A stretch of DNA of 11,391 nt from Bacillota bacterium (lineage in GTDB: Bacteria; Bacillota; Proteinivoracia; UBA4975): NCBI GenBank assembly GCA_012727415.1, contig JAAYHI010000047.1, forward strand, positions 1-11,391. The letters run 5' to 3'. Positions 1 through 6,104 of this stretch are shown in pieces. A program made the translations under genes and the position numbers. The notes under the pieces are model-generated. The model was not told where the DNA came from. It ran no database searches and saw only the letters and a list, made by a program, of their open reading frames with translations. The number at the start of each line of letters is the position of its first letter. Within the stretch, counting starts at the first letter, position 1.

Positions 1-750
1 AATCAAGCGAAGGGGGACTTGGGGGCAATCGTCGCCAGGACCATTGCCGCCCTAGGCGGGCTTACCAACCTCAAGGTCGTCGATGCCTGCCTTACCCGGC
101 TGCGGGTCCAGGTCTATGCTCCCGAAAAAATCTCTGCCAGGGCCCTGAAAAAGCTGCCGGCGGCGGGAACAAATATTCTCGGCGGAGGCAATGTGCAGAT
201 TGTCTTTGGCGGCGACAGCGACCTCATCAAAGACCTGGTACGGCAGGAGTTGGCCCAGGCCACAATTGTGGAACTGCTGGCCCCCATGGATGGGGAGATT
301 CTTCCCCTGGAACAGTTCCCCGACCCCGTCTTTGCCCAGGGTATGCTGGGTATAGGCGTTGGCTTTTTGCCCAGCGGCGGCACTCTGGTGGCTCCTGCCG
401 CCGGTGAAATCGTCAAGGTCTTTCCCGGGGGCCATGCCCTGGTGATGAAAACTCCCCAGGGCCTTGAACTGTTGCTCCATATAGGCCTTGATACCGTTGA
501 CCTGGAAGGAGAGGGATTTGAACCGGTATGTGCTTCCGGCCAGCAGGTCTGGCCTAGGGACACATTGGTGAAATTCGACCGGGAAAAAATAAAAGCCGCA
601 GGCAAGGAACTGCACTCGGCTTTGATTGTCACCAACAAGGAGTGCATACTATCCTTCACAGGGCTGGAAACTGGCAAAATCACCCGCGGCGACGCCGCCC
701 TCATCGTACAAATCGGGGACGGTCCTACTTTTTGTCAAGCTTGCGATTAG
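1..750 (+). CDS. PTS permease, EIIB-EIIA part (5' partial, probably a IICBA fusion)
   Basis: This is a sugar-specific phosphotransferase permease of the glucose/N-acetylglucosamine family. It passes phosphate from HPr through EIIA and EIIB to the incoming sugar at the membrane. The EIIB domain comes first: DACLTRLR, with the phospho-cysteine codon at 88-90, then the GGGNVQIVFG segment. The EIIA domain follows (APMDGEI, GGHALVMKT, LLLHIGLDTVDLEGEGF). Its two active-site histidines are encoded at 433-435 and 478-480. A TTG at 19 could be read as a start, but the frame is open to base 1 and the IALGG...DACLTRLR segment is what normally follows a IIC-IIB linker. The membrane IIC domain is therefore probably off the left edge (inference). 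The family's usual C-terminus falls near IVQI. The final residues, GDGPTFCQACD, and the stop are encoded by the end of the inserted RAYT element. The substrate cannot be fixed without the IIC domain. Confidence 0.9.
   Translation, partial: NQAKGDLGAIVARTIAALGGLTNLKVVDACLTRLRVQVYAPEKISARALKKLPAAGTNILGGGNVQIVFGGDSDLIKDLVRQELAQATIVELLAPMDGEILPLEQFPDPVFAQGMLGIGVGFLPSGGTLVAPAAGEIVKVFPGGHALVMKTPQGLELLLHIGLDTVDLEGEGFEPVCASGQQVWPRDTLVKFDREKIKAAGKELHSALIVTNKECILSFTGLETGKITRGDAALIVQIGDGPTFCQACD
706..726 (+). repeat. Left terminal inverted repeat of the RAYT element
   Basis: This matches the reverse complement of 1566-1586 at 20 of 21 positions; the mismatch is the T at 713. The core GGGGACGGTCCT (715-726) is identical in both copies. 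Similarity continues more weakly inward through the TTTGTCAA stretch at 731-738. The repeat lies inside the last codons of the PTS reading frame and just past the stop of the transposase. Confidence 0.85.
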
Positions 751-1492
751 CATTATAGATTATCGTCGTGCTTATCCCCAGTATTTCTGCAACATCCTTG
801 GCCTTTGCCCCGGATTGCGCCATAATCCTTCTAAGGATATCGTCCCGGCGCTGCCGGGGCAGATTTTTCAGCATTTCCAGGGGCACATTTTCTTGCTCAA
901 GAATCATTGTAATGCAATCCATCAGGGGGGCGGGTTCGGTAAAATCGTCTTCTCCGGTAAACTTCTGCAGTGCTTTAATTGCCCTGGCCCTTTCGGAGTG
1001 ATAGTAGGACAGCAAGGTACTGGTGTTGAGGAAGACAGGTTTTGTCGAAGCTGGTTCGATATAATGCCTGTAGCTGGACCAGGGATATTGTTGGGGTTTT
1101 TCCACCAGGCCAGCCTTGACAGGATTATTGTGGATGTAACGGGCACAAACCATAAATTGCACTTCATCTTTAATGACGACACTGGTGTAGCGGTTGTCGA
1201 AAAGGGATCCCGACCGGCTGTGGAGTCGGTTATAGAAGTAAACATAGCTGACAGCGATTCTTTTCATGGATGTATCCAACGGCTTGCTGCCGGTTTTCAA
1301 AAGTAAATGGACATGATTATTCATCAGGCAGTATGCATAGATTTCATACTCTCCCTCGGTGCCCATTCTGCGCACGACGTCGAGAAAATATGCCTTTTCC
1401 TGGCGGGTGTCAAAGATTGGGTGCTTGTTTATGCCCCTGAGGATAGTATGGTAGATGCCACTGGGACTAAGTATACGAGGTGTCCGCGGCAT
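725..1492 (-). CDS. REP-associated tyrosine transposase (RAYT, Y1/HUH family)
   Basis: This is a 255-residue single-strand DNA transposase or nuclease of the IS200/TnpA-REP superfamily. The metal-binding HUH motif is MNNHVHLLL (His60 and His62). The catalytic tyrosine is Tyr119 in CARYIHNNPVKAGLV, followed by the family's PWSSYRHY segment. The C-terminal region (about 215-255, DVAEILGISTTIIYNANRKL) looks like a helix-turn-helix of the kind found in many Firmicute RAYTs. The start is ATG at 1492, with AGGAGG at 1500-1505 seven bases upstream. A promoter lies 30-60 bases upstream and still inside the element. The frame is full length and unbroken, so the protein could be active. Its stop overlaps the convergent PTS frame by 26 bp. 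Confidence 0.93.
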   Translation of the reverse strand: MPRTPRILSPSGIYHTILRGINKHPIFDTRQEKAYFLDVVRRMGTEGEYEIYAYCLMNNHVHLLLKTGSKPLDTSMKRIAVSYVYFYNRLHSRSGSLFDNRYTSVVIKDEVQFMVCARYIHNNPVKAGLVEKPQQYPWSSYRHYIEPASTKPVFLNTSTLLSYYHSERARAIKALQKFTGEDDFTEPAPLMDCITMILEQENVPLEMLKNLPRQRRDDILRRIMAQSGAKAKDVAEILGISTTIIYNANRKLDKK

Positions 1493-1521
1493 AGCAAAAC
1501 CTCCTCGGTGTTCTTTTTACA

Positions 1522-1550
1522 ATAATACAGATAAAAGGCTTGGGATTCAA
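1522..1550 (-). promoter_or_regulatory. Candidate sigma-A promoter of the RAYT gene
   Basis: On the minus strand TTGAAT (1545-1550, 4 of 6 to the -35 consensus) is separated by exactly 17 bp from TATTAT (1522-1527, 5 of 6 to the -10 consensus). It reads toward the transposase start at 1492 and gives a leader of roughly 20-25 nt that contains the AGGAGG site. It lies inside the element, so the transposase carries its own promoter. Confidence 0.45.
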
Positions 1551-1565
1551 GATTTGGCAAATTTG

Positions 1566-1586
1566 AGGACCGTCCCCGTTTTGTAC
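1566..1586 (-). repeat. Right terminal inverted repeat of the RAYT element
   Basis: This is the partner of 706-726, carrying AGGACCGTCCCC (1566-1577) followed by GTTTTGTAC. Together with the preceding GGCAAATTTG it can form the same kind of imperfect hairpin as the left end. The repeat ends 20 bp before the GTG start of the downstream regulator. Confidence 0.85.
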
Positions 1587-1605
1587 AGAAGGAGATTGGG
1601 GGTGG

Positions 1606-3171
1606 GTGGCGAAGTATTCTGGAAAGAAAACTTTCCAGGGGGGAAGAATTTTGCGGCTTAAAATCAGCACTACCGACCGGGTGGGTATGGTTCTGGACGT
1701 GCTCCAGGTATTTGTTCCCCTCGGCATTGACATTAAAGCAATGGAAGTGGAACCGGGTGCAATTTATCTCTCATTTCCTGAAGGGGGACTGTATTCTACA
1801 ATCATCTCCCGCATCCGGGCTTTGGACGGGGTGCATAACATCGAAGAAATCTCCAGTATGCCCCAGGAGCAGCGGCGCCGGGAAATCCAGGCCATTGTCG
1901 AGGCAGTGGGTGAGGGACTTGTTGCCATCGATGCCAGGGGCCGCATTACCCTGCTTAATGCCGCCGCCGAATCAATTCTCAATCTCAAGGCAAGCAAGGT
2001 GCTGGGTAAGAATATCGGCGATGTCCTCCGCAAGGATGTGCCTATGCTTGCCACCCTGAAAACCGGCCGGAGCTATGACAACCAGGAGATTGTTATCACT
2101 GAAGGTCCTGTGCGGGCCAGGTATATGACCAGCGGCCGTCCCCTGCTGGATCAGGAAGGCCGGGTGTGCGGAGTGGTGGCCAGCCTCAAGGGCCCGGGCC
2201 AGATTCGGGATTTGGTCAATGTGGTTACCCGCGCCCCAGAGATAACCTTTGCTGACATCATCTATCGCAGCAAGTGTATGGAGGATTTGGTCGCCCTGTG
2301 TAAACAGGTGTCCAACAGCGACGCCGCCATTCTTATTTACGGTGAAAGCGGCACCGGCAAAGAGTTGTTTGCCCGGGCAATCCATGCCGAAAGCCCTCGC
2401 CGGGATGGGGCTTTTGTGCCCATCAACTGTGGCGCCCTGCCCGATTCTTTGTTGGAAAGTGAACTCTTTGGCTATGAGGAAGGGGCCTTTACCGGTTCCC
2501 GCAAGGGGGGGCGCATGGGCCTGTTTGAGTTTGGCCACGGGGGCACTATCTTTCTGGACGAAATAGCCGAGATGCCCACCCATTTGCAGTCAAAGTTGCT
2601 GCGGGTGCTGCAATCCGGCAGTGTCCGCCGGGTGGGAGGAAATGAAGAAATCCAGGTGGATGTCCGCATTATTGCCGCCACCAACAAAAACCTGGGCCAA
2701 CTGGTGAAGGAACACAAGTTCAGGGAAGACCTGTTCTACCGCCTCAATGTCATTCCCCTGACAATTCCTCCGCTGCGCCAGCGCCGGGAAGATATTTTCA
2801 CACTGGTGGAACATTTGCTGGCAAAGAGAAAGACCAGCATTTCTCCAGAAGCGATGACTGTTCTTTCCCGGCACCGGTGGCCGGGAAATGTCCGGGAGCT
2901 GGAGAATGTATTGGAAAGGGCGATAGCTATTGCCGGAGACAAGCCTATCCAAAGGGAGCATCTCCTGCTGGATGAGGATAACATGGCTCCGGGGGGTGGC
3001 ACCCTTAAAGAGCAGGTGGCGGATTTGGAGCGGAAATTGGTGGCTGACGCCCTGAATAAATATAGGAGCACTCGCCGGGCGGGAGAGGCGCTGGGTTTGT
3101 CCCACACCAGTGTTCTCAACAAGGTCAGACGCTATAATCTGGACAGTTTTCTTGCCAAACGGAAAGATTAG
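1606..3171 (+). CDS. TyrR-like sigma-54-dependent transcriptional regulator (ACT-PAS-AAA+-HTH)
   Basis: This is a cytoplasmic activator that remodels sigma-54 RNA polymerase using ATP. The domain order is: an ACT domain (about 17-90, RLKISTTDRVGMVLDVL, as at the TyrR N-terminus); a PAS domain (about 94-205, VGEGLVAIDARGRITLLNAAAE); an AAA+ domain with Walker A GESGTGKE (246-253), sigma-54 contact loop GAFTGS (293-298, usually GAFTGA) and Walker B GTIFLDE (313-319); and a C-terminal Fis-type HTH (about 489-510). GTG at 1606 has GAAGGAGA ten bases upstream. TTG at 1651, after a GGGGGG run, would start the protein at RLKIS exactly as TyrR homologues begin, so it is a serious alternative. The downstream lyase gene has a sigma-54 promoter, which makes it the likely target. 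ACT domains usually bind amino acids; methionine or a product of it is an inferred ligand only. The gene start lies next to the mobile element's end. Confidence 0.93.
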   Translation: MAKYSGKKTFQGGRILRLKISTTDRVGMVLDVLQVFVPLGIDIKAMEVEPGAIYLSFPEGGLYSTIISRIRALDGVHNIEEISSMPQEQRRREIQAIVEAVGEGLVAIDARGRITLLNAAAESILNLKASKVLGKNIGDVLRKDVPMLATLKTGRSYDNQEIVITEGPVRARYMTSGRPLLDQEGRVCGVVASLKGPGQIRDLVNVVTRAPEITFADIIYRSKCMEDLVALCKQVSNSDAAILIYGESGTGKELFARAIHAESPRRDGAFVPINCGALPDSLLESELFGYEEGAFTGSRKGGRMGLFEFGHGGTIFLDEIAEMPTHLQSKLLRVLQSGSVRRVGGNEEIQVDVRIIAATNKNLGQLVKEHKFREDLFYRLNVIPLTIPPLRQRREDIFTLVEHLLAKRKTSISPEAMTVLSRHRWPGNVRELENVLERAIAIAGDKPIQREHLLLDEDNMAPGGGTLKEQVADLERKLVADALNKYRSTRRAGEALGLSHTSVLNKVRRYNLDSFLAKRKD

Positions 3172-3216
3172 TTTCCAACAGGGGGGATGACAGGAGAAAC
3201 TGGCCTTGTGCTGACG

Positions 3217-3234
3217 CTGGCATAGATTTTGCAT
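3217..3234 (+). promoter_or_regulatory. Sigma-54 (-24/-12) promoter of the methionine gamma-lyase gene
   Basis: TGGCA (3218-3222) and TTGCA (3229-3233) are arranged so that GG (3219-3220) and GC (3231-3232) are separated by exactly 10 bp. This is the invariant spacing of the TGGCAC-N5-TTGCW promoter class. The only departure in the -24 block is T for C after TGGCA. Transcription would start near 3244, giving a leader of about 32 nt with GGAGG at 3263-3267. A sigma-54 activator gene lies immediately upstream, which supports the call independently. Confidence 0.85.
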
Positions 3235-3252
3235 ATTGTATGAGTACAATAT
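3233..3252 (+). promoter_or_regulatory. Perfect 8+8-bp palindrome over the predicted transcription start
   Basis: ATATTGTA (3233-3240) and TACAATAT (3245-3252) are perfect inverted repeats around TGAG. The palindrome begins on the last base of the -12 element and spans the predicted +1. It could be a repressor operator added to sigma-54 control, or a 5'-end hairpin if transcription starts a few bases earlier. Its function is inferred from position only. Confidence 0.5.
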
Positions 3253-3275
3253 AATAATTTCTGGAGGCGAGTTCC

Positions 3276-4454
3276 GTGAAGACCAACAAGAAACTTGGCT
3301 TTTCCACCCGGGCAATCCACGCCGGGCAGCAACCCGATCCCCAATACGGCGCTCTTAGTACCCCTATTTATCAGACTTCTACTTTTGTTTTTAAAGACGT
3401 TGCCCAAGGTGCAGCCCGCTTCGCCGGGGAAGCAGAGGGCTATATCTATACCCGCCTGGGGAACCCCACCGTCACAGCCCTGGAAGAAAAAATGGCCTGC
3501 CTGGAGGGGGGCGAGGCTGCAGCGGCTTTTGGCTCGGGCATGGCCGCAGTATCGGCTACACTGATGGCCCTGGTCAGGCAGGGAGATCATGTGGTGCATT
3601 CTGCAGCCCTTTATGGATGTACTTTTGCCTTTCTCCATGAACTGCTCTCCCATTTTGGCGTTACCGCCACCGGCGTTGATACCGCCGATCTGGAGGCGGT
3701 GAAAAAAGCCATTCGCCCCAATACCAAAGTGGTCTATATTGAGTCTCCCACCAACCCCACTATGCGCATTACCGATATCCAGGCCGTCGCCGACATCGCC
3801 CATGCCCATGGTGCCAAGGTAGTGGTGGACAACACCTTCATGACTCCCTACCTGCAGCGTCCTCTGGAAATGGGGGCCGATGTCGTCCTTCACAGCGCAA
3901 CTAAGTACATCAACGGCCACGGTGACGTTGTCGCCGGTTTGGTTATTTCCGATAAGGAAACCATGGCTAATATCAAGATGACCACCCTCAAAGACATCGG
4001 GGGAATTATCAGCCCCTTTGATGCATGGCTCATATTGCGGGGGCTGAAGACTTTGCCTTTGCGCATGGATCGCCATAACAGCAATGCCATGGCGATTGCC
4101 AGGTTCCTGGAACAGCATCCGGCGGTGGAAAAGGTCTACTATCCCGGCCTTGAGTCCTTTGAGCAGCACCAACTGGCCAAAAAGCAGATGAGCGGTTTTG
4201 GCGGCATCATGTCCTTCGAGCTCAAAGGCGGCTATGAAGCAGGCGTTAAACTTATGAACGGCGTGAAATTATGCCACCTAGCAGTGAGCCTGGGTGACAT
4301 CGATACCCTGATTCAGCATCCTGCTTCTATGACCCACTCGGTGGTGCCGGAAGCTGAACGCCTGGCGGCGAATATTACCCCCGGCCTTGTCCGTCTGGCA
4401 GTTGGTCTGGAAGATGCAGAGGACATTATTGCTGATTTGGAACAAGCTTTATAA
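3276..4454 (+). CDS. megL: Methionine gamma-lyase (PLP-dependent, Cys/Met metabolism family)
   Basis: The enzyme splits L-methionine into 2-oxobutyrate, methanethiol and ammonia in the cytoplasm. It is a 392-residue fold-type I PLP enzyme. The Schiff-base lysine is Lys210 in SATKYINGHGD. PLP-phosphate contacts are Tyr58 and Arg60 in YIYTRLGNPT, with GSGMAA following. The segment ALYGCTFAFL carries Tyr113 and Cys115, matching Tyr114 and Cys116 of characterised methionine gamma-lyases with a constant offset of one. That cysteine separates this enzyme from cystathionine gamma-synthase and gamma-lyase, which usually have another residue there. Some activity on cysteine or homocysteine is possible. 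The start is GTG, with GGAGG eight bases upstream. Transcription is most likely from the sigma-54 promoter just upstream under the adjacent TyrR-like activator, and it ends at a strong terminator, so the gene is probably monocistronic. Confidence 0.92.
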   Translation: MKTNKKLGFSTRAIHAGQQPDPQYGALSTPIYQTSTFVFKDVAQGAARFAGEAEGYIYTRLGNPTVTALEEKMACLEGGEAAAAFGSGMAAVSATLMALVRQGDHVVHSAALYGCTFAFLHELLSHFGVTATGVDTADLEAVKKAIRPNTKVVYIESPTNPTMRITDIQAVADIAHAHGAKVVVDNTFMTPYLQRPLEMGADVVLHSATKYINGHGDVVAGLVISDKETMANIKMTTLKDIGGIISPFDAWLILRGLKTLPLRMDRHNSNAMAIARFLEQHPAVEKVYYPGLESFEQHQLAKKQMSGFGGIMSFELKGGYEAGVKLMNGVKLCHLAVSLGDIDTLIQHPASMTHSVVPEAERLAANITPGLVRLAVGLEDAEDIIADLEQAL

Positions 4455-4463
4455 ACAAAATTG

Positions 4464-4499
4464 GGGCCAGTCCCATTGAGACTGGCCCTTTAATTTTTT
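4464..4499 (+). terminator. Intrinsic terminator after the methionine gamma-lyase gene
   Basis: GGGCCAGTC (4464-4472) pairs perfectly with GACTGGCCC (4480-4488) over a 7-nt loop and is followed by TTTAATTTTTT. It lies 9 bases after the stop codon and separates the lyase unit from the germination operon. Confidence 0.92.
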
Positions 4500-4502
4500 G
4501 CG

Positions 4503-4533
4503 GGAATACTGAGCAGCTTCGGGGGTCAAGCTA
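4503..4533 (+). promoter_or_regulatory. Possible forespore sigma-G-type promoter of the ger operon
   Basis: GGAATA (4503-4508) resembles the GNATA -35 block of sigma-G promoters. CAAGCTA (4527-4533) matches the CATAMTA -10 block at 5 of 7 positions, with an 18-bp spacer. The position fits a start about 20-25 nt before the ribosome binding site, and gerA-family operons are normally forespore expressed (family knowledge). The match is short and imperfect. Confidence 0.35.
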
Positions 4534-4549
4534 AACTATGGAACAGCTT

Positions 4550-4556
4550 GAGGAGG
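4550..4556 (+). promoter_or_regulatory. Ribosome binding site that fixes the gerA start at GTG 4563
   Basis: GAGGAGG lies six bases before GTG 4563. The upstream in-frame TTG at 4548 overlaps this site and has no Shine-Dalgarno sequence of its own, so translation should begin at 4563. Confidence 0.8.
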
Positions 4557-4562
4557 GTAAAA

Positions 4563-6104
4563 GTGGACTTTAAAAAGCCCGTGAAAAGTTACCGCCTGCC
4601 CAAATCTCCCGGAGAGTTTCAGGTTGGCAAGGGTAGTAAACAGGAGAAAGTCAGTCCGAAATTGATTGACAATATTGCTGTTGCCGAAGATACTTTTCAG
4701 GACAGCCTGGATTTTATTGTGCGCAAGGTCCGCTTTGGCCCTTCCGGCCAGGTGCGTATGGCCCTGGTTTTTTTAGAGACCCTCACGGATAAAGTGACAC
4801 TCAGCGATTTTATTCTTGAACCCTTGAACTTTCTTAGCTTTGAAGAATACGAAGTGACGCAAATCCCCGGCAAAATTATCGACATTCTGCCGTCAGCCCT
4901 GAAGATCGAAGAGGGAACAGAGTGGGAAGAGCTGGCGAAAAAAGTCGTTACCGGCCACGCTTTGTTATTTATCGATGGCTATGACCGGGCCATAGTCCTG
5001 GAGGCCCGGAAATGGAAGGAGCGCTCCATCAGCGAGCCCCAGAGTGAGGTTGCAGTGGTGGGGCCAAGGGAAGGGTTTGTCGAAAGCCTCCTCACCAACG
5101 CCAGCATGTTGCGCCGCCGCCTGCGCACTCCCAATCTGGTCCTGGAAGCAATACCGATAGGGACTACCTCTAATACTAATATCGCCATCTGTTATCTCAA
5201 GGGGGTGGCCGATGAGAACCTGGTGGCCGAAGTGCGAAAACGAGTTGAAGGGGTTAATGTGGAAGCCATGCATTCGGTAAATGTTATCAGCGAAATAGTC
5301 GCCGATGTGCGCTACACCCCTTTTCGCCTCTTTGCCACCACTGAACGTCCCGACAAACTGGCGGCAGCCCTGGTTGAAGGCAGAGTAGGGATTTTGGCGG
5401 AGAATACTCCCATGGCCACCATTGTTCCCTCGGTGTTCTGGCAGTTTTTCCAGTCCAGCGAGGATTATTATGAGCACTTTCCCTTAGCAGCTGTGAATCG
5501 GGGGCTGAGGATGGTTGCCTTCTTTATTGTCGTTGGTCTCACTGCTGCCTATGTTGCTGTGGCAACTTTCCATCAGGAGATGATTCCCACCCCCCTGTTG
5601 TTGGCCATGGCTGCTGTAAGGGAACCGGTGCCGCTGCCCACCGTATTGGAAGCGCTGTTGCTGGAAACCATCCTGGAAGGTTTGCGGGAAGCCGGGCTGC
5701 GCCTGCCAAAGCCAGCTGGCCAGGCAGTAAGCATTGTGGGAGCGCTGGTTATGGGTCAGGCGGCAGTGGAGGCAGGCCTGGTCTCTCCCCAGATGGTTAT
5801 AGTCGTGGGTCTGGCAGCCGTAGCCTCCTTTCTCATTCCCGATTATTCTTTTGTCAATGCCCTGCGGCTATTGAAGTTCTTGTTTATTATTCTGGCGGGG
5901 ACTTTTGGCGCCTTTGGCCTGATGATGGGGTACATGGTTTTAGCCCTTCACCTTACTTCCCTGCACTCATTTGGCGTGCCCTATATGGCTCCGGTTACCC
6001 CTTTTCGCTGGAAAGACATGAAGGATATCTTTATCCGGGCCCCCTGGTGGGCCATGGGCAAAAGAGGCCCAAAGGAGGGCGGCAATAATGAACAACAAAA
6101 CTAG
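4563..6104 (+). CDS. gerA: GerA-family spore germinant receptor subunit A
   Basis: This is the A subunit of a nutrient germinant receptor of the spore inner membrane, 513 residues from GTG 4563. The N-terminal two thirds (1 to about 310) form the soluble domain, with family-typical stretches such as DSLDFIVRKV, LFIDGYDRAIVLEARKW, AVVGPREGFVESLLTNASMLRRRL and FRLFATTERPDKLAAALVEGRVGI. The remainder (about 316-470) holds several hydrophobic segments (MVAFFIVVGLTAAYVAVATF, MVIVVGLAAVASFLIP, FLFIILAGTFGAFGLMMGYMVLAL) and the PTPLLLAMAAVREPVPLP loop. SpoVAF has the same fold, but the following gerC and gerB genes identify this as a receptor operon. The 3' end overlaps gerC by 17 bp, implying translational coupling. 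The germinant cannot be predicted. The symbol is used at family level. Confidence 0.95.
   Translation: MDFKKPVKSYRLPKSPGEFQVGKGSKQEKVSPKLIDNIAVAEDTFQDSLDFIVRKVRFGPSGQVRMALVFLETLTDKVTLSDFILEPLNFLSFEEYEVTQIPGKIIDILPSALKIEEGTEWEELAKKVVTGHALLFIDGYDRAIVLEARKWKERSISEPQSEVAVVGPREGFVESLLTNASMLRRRLRTPNLVLEAIPIGTTSNTNIAICYLKGVADENLVAEVRKRVEGVNVEAMHSVNVISEIVADVRYTPFRLFATTERPDKLAAALVEGRVGILAENTPMATIVPSVFWQFFQSSEDYYEHFPLAAVNRGLRMVAFFIVVGLTAAYVAVATFHQEMIPTPLLLAMAAVREPVPLPTVLEALLLETILEGLREAGLRLPKPAGQAVSIVGALVMGQAAVEAGLVSPQMVIVVGLAAVASFLIPDYSFVNALRLLKFLFIILAGTFGAFGLMMGYMVLALHLTSLHSFGVPYMAPVTPFRWKDMKDIFIRAPWWAMGKRGPKEGGNNEQQN

Larger units (their letters stand above)
706..1586 (-). mobile_element. Complete RAYT (IS200/IS605-related) element with terminal inverted repeats
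   Basis: An 881-bp unit is bounded by a 21-bp inverted repeat with one mismatch (706-726 against 1566-1586) and holds a single intact Y1 transposase gene on the minus strand. Each terminal segment can fold into an imperfect hairpin. At the left, ACAAA pairs with TTTGT (708-712 and 731-735) and GGAC with GTCC (717-720 and 722-725). Such subterminal hairpins are what HUH transposases of this group recognise (family knowledge). No target duplication is visible, as expected for this family. The unit abuts the 3' end of the PTS gene on one side and the start of a sigma-54 regulator on the other. Confidence 0.75.

Noticed and set aside
626..1306. Plus-strand open frame of 226 codons opposite the transposase
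   Set aside because: The complementary strand encodes a full RAYT with all catalytic motifs; the plus-strand translation shows no family features and has no ribosome binding site.
3102..3111. ACAC-CA-GTGT near-palindrome in the regulator's HTH coding region as an activator site
   Set aside because: The arms are only 4 bp and it lies in codons constrained by the conserved HTH, so chance explains it.
3250..3255. TATAAT as a sigma-A -10 box for the lyase gene
   Set aside because: The only TTGCAT-like -35 candidate is 14 bp away, which is too close; the sigma-54 promoter is far better supported.
3168..4172. Long minus-strand open frame (334 codons) opposite the lyase gene
   Set aside because: It is an antisense shadow of a clearly conserved PLP enzyme frame, has no recognisable motif, and would place a coding region across the sigma-54 promoter.
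3276..4454. Cystathionine gamma-synthase or gamma-lyase as the product
   Set aside because: The YGCTFAFL segment with Cys115 and the matching Tyr58, Arg60, Tyr113 and Lys210 positions fit methionine gamma-lyase better; the related activities cannot be fully excluded.
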